NCBI RefSeq assembly: GCF_023343835.1
Contig: NC_064443.1
Location: 15,500,001 to 15,564,000 of the forward strand
Length of the DNA stretch: 64,000 nt
From: Lagopus muta
Lineage: Eukaryota > Chordata > Aves > Galliformes > Phasianidae
Direction of reading: 5' to 3'
Shown here: piece by piece, positions 40,301 to 48,146 of the stretch
Numbering within the stretch: the first letter of the stretch is position 1
How the letters are laid out: the number at the start of each line of letters is the position of its first letter
Translations under genes and position numbers: made by a program
The notes under the pieces: model-generated
Databases searched by the model: none
Told to the model about the DNA's origin: nothing
Seen by the model: the letters and a program-made list of their open reading frames with translations, nothing else

Positions 40301-43300
40301 GTTGATGGTTGGACTAGATGATCTTTCCTACTATAATGATTTCATGGTTCTGTGATTCAAGGCAAAGGTTCTTACTGGCTTGCTCAGCACTTTGCATCAG
40401 GGGTCTTCACTGTTTCAGAGTTTGATTAACTCTGTCACTGTCTTCTTTTCACACTTGAAATCAACACACTTGGAAATAATTGTTTTAGACAAAAAGTAGT
40501 TGTGAAGGTGTTGGGGTACCCTAGACAGCAGTGGTTTGGAACTTATTCACCAACTTCGTAAATTCGACAAAGCTTCATGAGTTAGGCCAATGTAATGTCA
40601 ACTTCCAGTGACTCCACGTGCTTCTATCCATGTATTGTGAGTTTCACCAGAGGCTCCCAGGGTGCAGAGCTGCCTAACTGTACAAGTCACCAATGCTTGT
40701 TGCATGGTTACTGACATTCAGACTGATTTTCCCCGCTTTCACAAAGTTCCCTTTGATGTCCTATTACATCAGTGCCTTGCACCAAATTTATTTAAGGAGA
40801 TCACGATAGCCAGCAGGTCCTCAGAGAGACAATGTACAGGTGGAAATCCCAACAGCCACACTGACTCAGGTTGGTTCTGATGGGTTTAAGGCACTTTAAA
40901 CCCACTGTGGATTTGTCCTTAAGCAGCTTTCTGGGAATGCTGCAAGCACGAGAGCTGGCAGAGGGGCAGAGCCACCAAGCACACCGCACTAACGAGCTTG
41001 AACATTGTAATTAGCAAGCCGATCATCTTCCCTCCGTGACTGACATGTGACATCCCTGAAACATCTTCAGAAGCTTTAGACTCTGAAAGTGGTGGGTGTT
41101 CAGGATTTTTGGGATGCACCTGTGCTCACATCCATACAAACACTGATTAGATAATGTGTTTGCTTCAGACTGTGGGTAATTTAAAAATTAAAGTGAATAA
41201 TTTGTTCCAGGGAGATATATAACATGGTATGTTATATACAAATCTGTAATGCATGCGTATTATATCATGTGGTATGGTTTTATATCAGTATTGCACTGTA
41301 TGCATATTTTCCATAAAATATACATGTGTATAAAACGTAAACGTGCAAACATCAATGTGATTATTTATCCTTCCTGGAAAAAGTCAAACACTTGCATATA
41401 TGCTTAACACACTGCTTTTGGCTTTGCCAAAACACAGAATGATTTGAGTTCATTTCTTTTATTTTTTTTTGCGTTTCTCCCAGATGCTGAAGCAAAAATG
41501 TGAGGTGACCACAGGTTCAGTTTTGCTGTGTGATGGCTAAACTCTTGTTGCTCCCTGCCTGGTACCAGGGAAAACGCCAAAGAATTCATTTCAAGGCAGG
41601 GAACGGCGCTGGAACTTCCCTGCACGCCTTAATTTGAGGAGAATAAATATTTTCCTATTTCTGAATCTCTTCCAGTTCCGCACCCGCAGAAGCAGTTGGC
41701 GTATAATGCCTCCAAAGCCGGGGTCGTAAAATTAACACAGACGTTAGGAACGGAGTGGATTGACAGAGGAGTAAAAGTCAACTGCATTTCCCCGTAAGTA
41801 AAATGTAGTCTCGTTCTGAAGGTACAAAGGGAATGAAATGTTCTAAAAAGCTCAAATGAGCAGTATCTTGGAAAATAAAGTTTCTAATTAGTAGGTGGAT
41901 TGCATCCCTTTTTATGTTGTCTTTTCCTTAACAAAGGTTTAAATACTTATAACCGAGCCTGCTCTGTTGCTGTGTATACTCAGGGATTTAAGAAGAGGTT
42001 TTAGCATTTGATAATAGGTTTTCCAATAATGTGAAGGGTAGTTTTTAGCATTTCTCTTCCAGATGAAATATTTCCTTAGTCTGTCCAAGCCTTCCGCGGT
42101 TAAAGAAAAGGCTTTTGACACTTAATAGACAATACTTCTTTCCCCTTTTTGCTTGAGACAAATATATAGGCACTTAAAACGCCACATTGCAGCGCTGTAA
42201 TTGAGATAGTGTTCAGCTCTGACAGTTGCAGGAGGCCAGGTGTAATTTTGTAAATATATATCTATATTTATTACAAATTACATTTTCCTTATTTTTGGAG
42301 GCTTAAAGCTGCACGTTGTATTTTACGGTGTTTATTCACAGAGCAAAGTTTTCTTGCCATCTTTTCTCTCCCTGTTTCTCGCAGTCATGACCAACACAGT
42401 CGTTTTATTAAACAATTAACAGTGCATGATAGTGCTAAGCAGAAACCCAAGTGGATAGCACTAATTGGAAGCGGTCAAATTCCGTAGACCGTTGAAGTCA
42501 ATCAGAGTAAGTAAGAAGGGCAGGATTTTAACCCAGGAGTTAAATTGTAATAATGAAGTTATAATGTATGTCAAATTAGGAAAAACAAATTACATATTTT
42601 AATCCACAAAGTGGAAGAGAAAAAAAACCACGGAGCTCAATGGCAAGTGCCCGTGTTTTTACTGTCAGTTCGACTCTCCACTTCCTTGTGCTAGCTGTCT
42701 TCCTTATGATTATTTATTACTAATTATAGCAGTGACTCCAGCCTTTGCTTGATGTGATCCATGGATTCTTTAAACAGCATCTCACTTGCTAGTAGGATTT
42801 TCCCCATGCCAGTACTAGCAGCTCTGCTGTAGCTTTCTCACAGCTAGGTCTGCTGAATTTACACAGGCTTTTGCAAGCCAGGGGAGATGAAGGGAATTAG
42901 GGAAGCCCAGCAGGACCTGGCAGGAACTGTGCCTGCAAATGCACAGGTAATCGTTACCAACAGAGATGGGATAGTATGCCACATTTACTGTGATCACAGG
43001 TGAGAAGGCTCTTAGAGGAGGAATTACCTATTCTTAAGGGGTTTACATAAATTTTAAAAGTCTCCACTGAATGATCAAAACTCATTGTTTTGTGTAAGTT
43101 GGAAACTTACACTCTTATTTGAAGAAGTTATGCTTTTAAAGGCAGTTGTCAAAGCATTGGGAAAAGAGAGTCATGCTTCTCTTTTTCTACTTTATAAGCC
43201 AAAATGAGGTTGCAGTTTTATCATCATGTCTTTAACTCTAACTCTAGCTCAAAATCCTATGATAGCAAGTGGGATTTTTCTTTGCAAAGTAATAGCCAGG

Positions 43301-46300
43301 AAGGGCACAGAAAGGACAAAGGTTTTGGCTGTACTGAATGTCTCCAGCTCTTTCTCTCCAATGCAGTCCAATGCATGGACTGAAAGGCTCCCAAATCCTG
43401 GCAGAGTTTTACTTCAAAGCTTTGGTTGAGCCACTCCTGTCCAGACACATGTGGAGATCTGGGTCAGTGTTTAGTGTGATTTGGTCAGATCCCCATCACT
43501 AAAAGCAAACTCTGCTTATGCTTCTGCCTGTATGAGAGATATGAAGCTTGTTTCTGTGATGCCATCAAAGCACTTTGCTGGGTTGGAAGAAGTTCCAAAT
43601 GCACAAGTCTATCTGAGTGTGGATGTCCAGTGTAATGTGCAACATTTTGAGATATTTTGAGGGCTATGAGAAACACAAGAGCTGGATATAAGCTGTGATG
43701 GAAGACTCACTCTGGATAATCTATGGAGAAGTAAAATATGTAGGTGTGCCCTTAAGTCCTTTGCTCTCCCCACACTTGATTTCTTTAATGCTTTAAGGCA
43801 TTCACAGCACACATCTGCCTGAAGCTCCATACACTCCAGTCTGGCCTTGATCATTATTTCACCATGCAAATCTTTTGGCCTTTTTTCCTCTTCCTATCTG
43901 GTCACTTTTTATCAACTTAATTTCTTAACGAGTGCATAAAACTTATGCAGACCGATGCATAAAAGTTATCAATGCATAAAATGTTATGGCAGAGTCCTTA
44001 GCATAATTTATTGCATTTATAAAACTGAAGATCCTTTTCTCACTGGCCAAGCAAGTCTCAAGCCCATGGGGAGAAAGTGACTGAGGTTCCTTGTATCACA
44101 TGGGATCCAAGGAACCTGATGGATGCTCCATCCCTGGAGGCATTCAAGGCAAAGCTGGGTCTGGGCAGCCTGGTCTGGTGGTTGGCGACCATGCACACAG
44201 CAGGGGGTTGGAGCTAGATGGTCATTGTGGACCTTCTCAAGCCAGGCCATTCTATGATTCCATGACTTTGCCTCTTGTTTCATGCAGAGCAAGCATCTCT
44301 GTGCTTAGTCCTTTTGCCATTGTCTATTCTGTTACTTCCTAGCTTGTTGCACAGCTGGTGCCAGGCAAAATAAAAGTGCTGGACTTCATCAAAAGAGACG
44401 TGCAGTTTGGGCCACAGAGGGGACTATGTGTAAATGGGGAGCTGCTCATGGTGTGTGTGTTTGTCTTTTTCCTGGTCCCAGCAGATATTTCAAGTTAGGT
44501 GGGTGTGATGAAGCAGGGAACTTTGGGGACTTCGGTTCTCAGCTCGCATGGTGTTGGGATGCCTCATTTTGCAGCCAGCATGCTTGACCAATGGGCACTG
44601 TGTGAACAGGATGCTTTCAGCCCAGTGGGAACAAGGTGTGAGAAAGCAGGTAGGGATCTCCCCGAAATTTGGGGTCACCAAATTTGGGGGAAGGAATGGC
44701 AGGAGAATGAGCAACCCAGAATCATCTCAAGGCATCCCAATTAAGAGGCATTACCATCCCCATTAAGCAGCAGTCATTGCTGGTAAGTATCTTTGGACTT
44801 AAATCTAATTCCTTGGGAGATGTCCCAATTAAGTGGATCTCTTGATTAAACACTTCCTGATTAAGTGGAGTGTACTTAACTCATTCAAATTAATAACTCA
44901 TCTGAAAGAAATCAAGTTACACACAGATGGAATCTCTTTTTGCTCTCATTTGGGGATTGAATGCACGTAACAATTCCAGTTAAGTATCTGGTAAGTGATA
45001 TTTTTCCTAATGTGTCTCTCGAAGTGGAAATGTTTTAGGCAATTGTTTTCTTTTTTTTTTTTTTCTTTCTTCTCCTAATGTCTCAAATTGTCCTGTGTAT
45101 CAATAATTAAATATTGATGCTCATGTCTAATGTTAAGGAACTAGCAGTTTGATATTACATTGACATGCAACAGAAAGTACTGATAGGCTCAGCACTGCAT
45201 ACGAGATGAGGTAGGGAATTAATGCATTGGCAGTTGTCTTTGCTGGAACTGGTTAGAAGCCAACTAAAATCTGCCTAAAAGGGTTCAACAACATTAAATT
45301 GCCCAACTTGGCACCAAAGCTTTCCCAGAAGATGTGTAGTATCAATGACATGCCTAATATTTATAGTGCCATCAGTATGTGTGTTTGCAACTTTAAGTTT
45401 TGTGCTACGTTTTTTTCTCATTTACGGAACAAAAAAATTTGTAACAAAGTTTTGTCACACATCAAAATTTTTACTGCTCGATGTGAGCTTAGGGAAAGGT
45501 CAACCAAGAGGTGCAGCCCCTGGCTGAAATCAGACCAAGGATGGTTTTTCCAAACATTGAAAAACCATCCTCTTTTAGTGAAATCTGCTGTACTGGAGGA
45601 ATGTATGCCGTATTGCCTAATCTGCATTCCCTTTGGGTTAAAACTAAAAAAAAAAAAAAAAAAAAAAAAATGGCAAAAGAATTATAAGGATTTAAATTTG
45701 ATGTCTGATAGTGTAAAGCCAGAAATGATTATGTGGGTGGTTTTGTGAGCGCAGTGAGAGGCACGTGGGGGGACGGAGTGCGATGTGTTCTGCTGCTCAT
45801 AGCATGGTTCTCTCTAAAGAAAACCAGCTCTTGAGGAGCTTGGGTGAGCAAGGGGAGAGACTAGGAGCTGCACTTAGGGGAAAGAAGTAAAATCTGCAGC
45901 CCTATGCTGGAATGCATTTGATATTATTACACCGCCAGAGCCTAACCAAGCTGCGTTGCTCAGTGCTGTGAACTGCTGTAGTGTTTATTGTCAATTACAA
46001 TAAAAAATAAAGCTGATCTTTAAATCCTGCCTGATTAATGAAAGCAGAAATGTTTGGAGGAAAGTCTGAATTAGTTCCACTTTGTAACAGAGTAAATAGA
46101 AGATTTCAGCCTTCATTTAAAACAAAAGGTAAATCTCGTACCCAGAATCCAGCATGTCTCAAAAAATAATTTCCTTGGAAGTATAAATTGGGATGCCGAT
46201 GAAGTTTCAGAACAAAACGGGTATTTTTATACTTTGTTCATTTCATATTTATCACTAGCTTGTTTGCTAATTTTCATTTGCAAGAGGCAATTCTTCCAGC

Positions 46301-47719
46301 TAACTGGCTGCCTCAATGGGCCACTGATTTCTTTGAAGTGACAGTCTGTAAATATGCATAAAAAAGAGATGCAATTAGCGTGTGTGTGGTTCAGTGCAGC
46401 CTGATTTCATTGGCAAGTTTACCCACAGTGTTGATAAGCTACATTATCTAGAAAATTGGCCGCTGAAAAACAGCACCTCTGATTGCCAGCAAAGGTTCCA
46501 GATAACAGGGTGCTGAAGAGAAATATAATTGAGGTTGAATATGTTAACCAAGGTGTCACATGCTCCTTAGAAGCGCTAATTTATCAGCATGTTGGAATTT
46601 TTATTAACATTTGGAATGCATTTCTACCACACTAATGAAGTGGAATTGGCAGTTCAGGTTTTAGTTATTGTCATTTCTGAGAAGTTAAATGTAATTTCTC
46701 GTTAGACACAGTTATGTAAATATATTTGTTCAGGGGCTGAAAAAATTATACATTTCACAAAATACAAATATGTTGTTAAGGAGGAGTATGACAAATCAGT
46801 CGTAGTTAAAGTCATAAAAGCCAGCCAAACATTCACCATGCATTGTGCTTTCCGGAGCATCACTCATTTTTAGGGCACCAAGAGAAAATGTACTTAGCAG
46901 AGTTTTAATAAACGGTGTTGTCTCATTAATGTAAAGCAGGCAAGACAGGTACGTGCTTTGCTGGGGTATTTGTTTGATGGGATTCCACTGTGATGTGTCT
47001 CTCCTTTTTTGTGTGGAAAGAGTTCAGGGCTGAGAAAGGTGCTGGCATTTGCTTTCCTTGTATTTAATGTGTGGGAAGTTGGGCTGTTTTCAGTTTCTGG
47101 GCAGGATATGAACATACTGTGTAACATCATGCTGCAAAAAGAGAAATCAGAATAAGGACAGCAGTTCCCAAGTATAGCGACAGACCTGGTTGGAGGCACT
47201 TTCAATTTGAATGCCATGTTGTCTTCTATAAGAAAATGTAAATTGGAGTTGATGATGAGTAACCCGAAAGTTAGGGGGTCTTGCTGTTAGCTAAGATGAC
47301 AGTGTGCGTGTGTTCTCCTTTTAAAATAAATTCTCTAAGCCTGCCCAGTGGTAGTGCAAGGCAGTCGGAAAACAGCGCTGCTGAAGTTTGCATTATGAGC
47401 TTCGTTCAATGCCAAGGCTCTCCATGCTACTCCCCACGGCTTTCCTTCTGAATTAACACCTTGCACTGCCTTTCCACTTGGGCCAACAAATCCTTAAACC
47501 CACATCGTGTGTGCTCTTCGCAGAGGCATCGTGGACACGCCGCTCATCCACTCCCCGGAGCTGCAGCCATTGGTGCAGCGCTGGCTGGCAGACATCCCTG
47601 CTGCCAGGCTGGCACGGGTCACCGACCTGCAGGCTGCCGTTGTCTACTTGGCCTCCGAAGCTTCAGACTACATGACGGGTCACAACCTGGTCATTGAGGG
47701 TGGCCAGAGCCTGTGGTGA
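17955..47719 (+). CDS. MT-Ox: MT-Ox: methyltransferase/oxidoreductase fusion for gadusol synthesis (one exon unresolved)
   Basis: A two-domain enzyme that oxidises and O-methylates 2-epi-5-epi-valiolone to gadusol with NAD and SAM. Recognised coding exons: 17955-17970, 20965-21124, 23882-24114, 29611-29847, 30985-31062, 32264-32480, 36737-36945, 37482-37554, 41676-41793 and 47524-47719. The first part is a CCoAOMT-like class I methyltransferase (motifs [20 protein letters not shown]). The rest is a classical SDR with [16 protein letters not shown], catalytic S in NTASMAS and YNASK. Phases agree from 23882 to the stop. Between 21124 and 23882 a bridging exon of length 3n+2 (about 110 bases) is required but not convincingly seen; without it the frame breaks. 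The methyltransferase key residues are altered. The gene may be functional, partly decayed or a pseudogene. Confidence 0.88.
19301..19344 (+). repeat. Poly(A) tract (A30)
   Basis: Thirty consecutive A, then TTAATT and a second A8 run. It may be the tail of an old retroposed insert, but I cannot recognise a parent sequence upstream. Confidence 0.7.
19588..19593. promoter_or_regulatory. CACGTG E-box in MT-Ox intron 1
   Basis: It lies in AAACACGTGTTT, an extended palindrome. A second CACGTG is 92 bases away at 19680-19685 and a third at 20736-20741. Together with the two EEVS boxes these form the densest CACGTG group I found in the window. Confidence 0.35.
20965..21124 (+). CDS. MT-Ox: MT-Ox exon 2
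   Basis: 160 bases between TTTCAG (ending 20964) and GTATGG (21125). It encodes [20 protein letters not shown] and then a leucine/alanine-rich helix ending VAMATSK plus AG. This matches the N-terminal helical region of the methyltransferase domain. It ends with two bases of a codon, which does not fit the phase of the next recognised exon. Confidence 0.85.
21125..23881 (+). other. MT-Ox interval that should contain the missing exon
   Basis: 2.76 kb between two phase-incompatible exons. It contains a 17-base tandem duplication (two CTGCTAACTAAA units, 21591-21625) and a strong acceptor at 21703. A weaker homology-like reading lies at about 23609-23701 (LFNK, then [17 protein letters not shown]) and lacks proper splice sites. 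No clean exon of length 3n+2 is evident. Confidence 0.6.
21704..21816 (+). pseudogene. Candidate degenerate MT-Ox bridging exon
   Basis: A strong acceptor (pyrimidine tract then CAG at 21701-21703) opens a frame in the phase exon 2 needs (AG|T gives Ser). The reading [11 protein letters not shown] is loosely like the serine/valine, His-Asp and Trp-x-Lys pattern expected here. The frame stops at TAA 21789, and the expected donor GT near 21817 reads CT. The end coordinate is where a 3n+2 exon of expected size would close. It could be a decayed exon or chance. Confidence 0.2.
23882..24114 (+). CDS. MT-Ox: MT-Ox exon with SAM-binding motif (altered)
   Basis: 233 bases between TTCCGCAG (ending 23881) and GTAAAG (24115). 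It starts with two bases of a split codon, then [20 protein letters not shown]. It includes motif I as [10 protein letters not shown] and the second strand as [10 protein letters not shown], and ends GPIADTLE. The frame is fully open. In the family the strand-1 motif is normally E-I-G-x-x-x-G-Y and the second strand carries an acidic residue after Ala-Cys; here these positions are Leu and Ala. Confidence 0.88.
24115..29610 (+). other. MT-Ox intron (5.5 kb)
   Basis: Large, mostly unique intron. No gene or recognisable transposon was seen. A short A run at 29454-29467 lies near its 3' end. Confidence 0.8.
29611..29847 (+). CDS. MT-Ox: MT-Ox exon, methyltransferase C-terminal half
   Basis: 237 bases (79 codons, phase 0 at both ends) between TTTTCCAG (ending 29610) and GTTGGT (29848). 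It reads [20 protein letters not shown], then [31 protein letters not shown] and SDPRVEQ. FIDAD holds a predicted metal ligand. The usual Asp-Asn metal pair appears as Glu-Asn. Confidence 0.95.
29848..30984 (+). other. MT-Ox intron with T20 tract
   Basis: A 1.1-kb intron. A T20 run is at 30796-30815. Nothing else recognised. Confidence 0.8.
30985..31062 (+). CDS. MT-Ox: MT-Ox exon, end of the methyltransferase domain
   Basis: 78 bases between ATCTGCAG (ending 30984) and GTGTGT (31063). It encodes [20 protein letters not shown], the last strands of the domain, then VIESK at the start of the linker to the dehydrogenase. Phase 0 at both ends. Confidence 0.93.
31715..31924 (+). repeat. CR1 LINE 3' end, about 210 bases
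   Basis: It has the typical CR1 order: GGTGCTGGAACAAGCTGCCC, then CCATCCCTGAAGGTGTTC, GGTTGGATGGGGTCCTGGGC, GGATGATCCTTAAGGTTTC and a TGTGATTCTAT tail. Plus orientation, inside an MT-Ox intron. Confidence 0.9.
32071..32105. repeat. (ATTT)n microsatellite
   Basis: Repeated ATTT/TTTA units with one interruption (ATGT), upstream of the SDR Rossmann exon. Confidence 0.8.
32264..32480 (+). CDS. MT-Ox: MT-Ox exon, linker and Rossmann motif of the SDR domain
   Basis: 217 bases between CATTTTAG (ending 32263) and GTAAGC (32481). It encodes the linker [20 protein letters not shown] and the dinucleotide-binding start [20 protein letters not shown] (TGxxxGIG). VVDL follows, where an acidic residue favours NAD. 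It ends with one base of a glycine codon. Confidence 0.97.
32481..36736 (+). other. MT-Ox intron (4.3 kb)
   Basis: No gene, CR1 or long repeat recognised. A TA/CATA-rich stretch occurs just before the 3' end (about 36598-36650). Confidence 0.8.
36737..36945 (+). CDS. MT-Ox: MT-Ox exon, SDR NNAG segment
   Basis: 209 bases between AATTCAG (ending 36736) and GTGAGT (36946). It encodes [39 protein letters not shown] and [17 protein letters not shown] and the NVNL asparagine are standard SDR core features. Confidence 0.97.
36946..37481 (+). other. MT-Ox intron
   Basis: A 536-base intron with an A-rich run at 37258-37278 and a G7 run near 37185. No other content. Confidence 0.8.
37482..37554 (+). 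CDS. MT-Ox: MT-Ox exon, SDR catalytic serine
   Basis: 73 bases between TGTCACAG (ending 37481) and GTGAGT (37555). It encodes [20 protein letters not shown] then ASLI and one base. The serine in NTASMAS is at the catalytic-serine position. Confidence 0.95.
37962..37986. repeat. Perfect 12-base inverted repeat, 1-base spacer
   Basis: CGACGCTGCTGA at 37962-37973 and its exact reverse complement at 37975-37986. It is CpG-containing and GC-rich in AT-rich intron DNA. Possible remnant of a transposon end; no element identified. Confidence 0.85.
38215..38294 (+). repeat. Direct repeat copy A (80 bases)
   Basis: It starts AAAATCTAGTAGCTATAAAA and contains ATATCATGTCCATCTGCTGAA. It is nearly identical to 38724-38803, 509 bases downstream in the same orientation. 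Confidence 0.85.
38724..38803 (+). repeat. Direct repeat copy B (80 bases)
   Basis: Second copy of the block at 38215-38294, with roughly ten scattered substitutions and no length difference. It is followed directly by a (GGTT)n tract. Confidence 0.85.
40123..40157 (+). repeat. Two tandem copies of a 20-base unit
   Basis: TCCATTCGTAGATAC and TCCATTCGTAGGTAC start exactly 20 bases apart (40123 and 40143), just upstream of the CR1 at 40190. Too short to assign. Confidence 0.7.
40190..40358 (+). repeat. CR1 LINE 3' end, about 170 bases
   Basis: AGGCATTGGCACAGGCTGCC, then GAGGTGGTGGAGGTCACTGT, CCCTGGAGGTGTTCAGGAAA, GGTTGGACTAGATGATCTTT and a TTCTGTGATTC end. These are the hallmark segments of a CR1 tail. 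Confidence 0.92.
41676..41793 (+). CDS. MT-Ox: MT-Ox exon, SDR YxxxK active site
   Basis: 118 bases between TCTTCCAG (ending 41675) and GTAAGT (41794). It encodes [20 protein letters not shown], then [21 protein letters not shown] is the SDR Tyr-x-x-x-Lys. It ends with two bases of a proline codon. Confidence 0.97.
44118..44265 (+). repeat. CR1 LINE 3' end, about 150 bases
   Basis: GATGGATGCTCCATCCCTGG, then GGCATTCAAGGCAAAGCTGG, GGGCAGCCTGGTCTGGTGG, GGGGGTTGGAGCTAGATGG and a CCATTCTATGATTCCATG tail. Plus orientation. Confidence 0.92.
45538..45571. repeat. Inverted repeat, 13-base arms, 8-base loop
   Basis: AGGATGGTTTTTC at 45538-45550 is the exact reverse complement of GAAAAACCATCCT at 45559-45571. 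It lies about 75 bases before the A25 tract. Confidence 0.85.
45646..45670 (+). repeat. Poly(A) tract (A25)
   Basis: It follows AAACT without an AATAAA nearby. It might mark a retroposed insert; the upstream sequence is not recognised. Confidence 0.7.
47524..47719 (+). CDS. MT-Ox: MT-Ox terminal coding exon
   Basis: 196 bases after acceptor CTTCGCAG (ending 47523). It encodes [20 protein letters not shown], then [20 protein letters not shown] and [16 protein letters not shown], closing with TGA at 47717-47719. The C-terminal GG-x-x-x-W is typical of this SDR group. The exon is GC-rich relative to the flanking DNA. Confidence 0.97.
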
Positions 47720-48140
47720 GAGCCCACCAGCCTCCCTTCTTGGAAAAGCATTCACTTAGAGTGGTAGAGTTAAGTGCAATCACAGTTTTGGTCTCTGTGG
47801 ATGAATGACTGGCTAATGGGTGTTTTCCTCTTCTGGGTGTTTCTTTGGAGATTCATATTCTGGGGGGGGGGGAAGCCTTCATTTTCAACATTTTCATGTT
47901 TTCTACTATGCAATCATATTTCTGTTAAATTATACTTAATCATATAAGGGTGCATTTACTGTATTTACTGAGATTTGGCTATTATTTAGCTTAATAGAGG
48001 GCATTTTTAAAGCAATTAATATTAGCTGCTCTGTGCAGGATATTGTTCTTAGGCTGTTGGTTTTTTTTTTTTTTTTTAATTCAAGTTGTTCCAGTGACAT
48101 CTGCGAGTGGTGAAAAACAGTTGGATGTACTGTTGAAAAG

Positions 48141-48146
48141 AATAAA
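48141..48146 (+). terminator. MT-Ox: Probable MT-Ox polyadenylation signal
   Basis: The first canonical AATAAA after the MT-Ox stop, about 420 bases downstream, followed by T/G-rich sequence. It sits after a T17 tract at 48061. This is a motif-based guess for the end of the 3'UTR. Confidence 0.45.

Larger units (their letters stand above)
37555..41675 (+). other. MT-Ox intron with palindrome, duplicated block and CR1
   Basis: A 4.1-kb intron holding the 25-base palindrome at 37962-37986, two diverged copies of an 80-base block (38215 and 38724), a (GGTT)n at 38803-38817, a CR1 at 40190-40358 and TA-rich DNA at 41210-41340. Confidence 0.8.
41794..47523 (+). other. Last MT-Ox intron (5.7 kb)
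   Basis: Contains a CR1 at 44118-44265, a run of AATTAAG/ATTAAGTGG motifs at 44737-44880, a 13-base stem-loop at 45538-45571 and an A25 tract at 45646-45670. The sequence from about 46,150 to 47,300 is AT-rich, repeat-free and could hold conserved non-coding elements. Confidence 0.75.

Noticed and set aside
45299-45748. 149-codon plus-strand frame
   Set aside because: It runs straight through the A25 tract (poly-lysine) and has no recognisable content.
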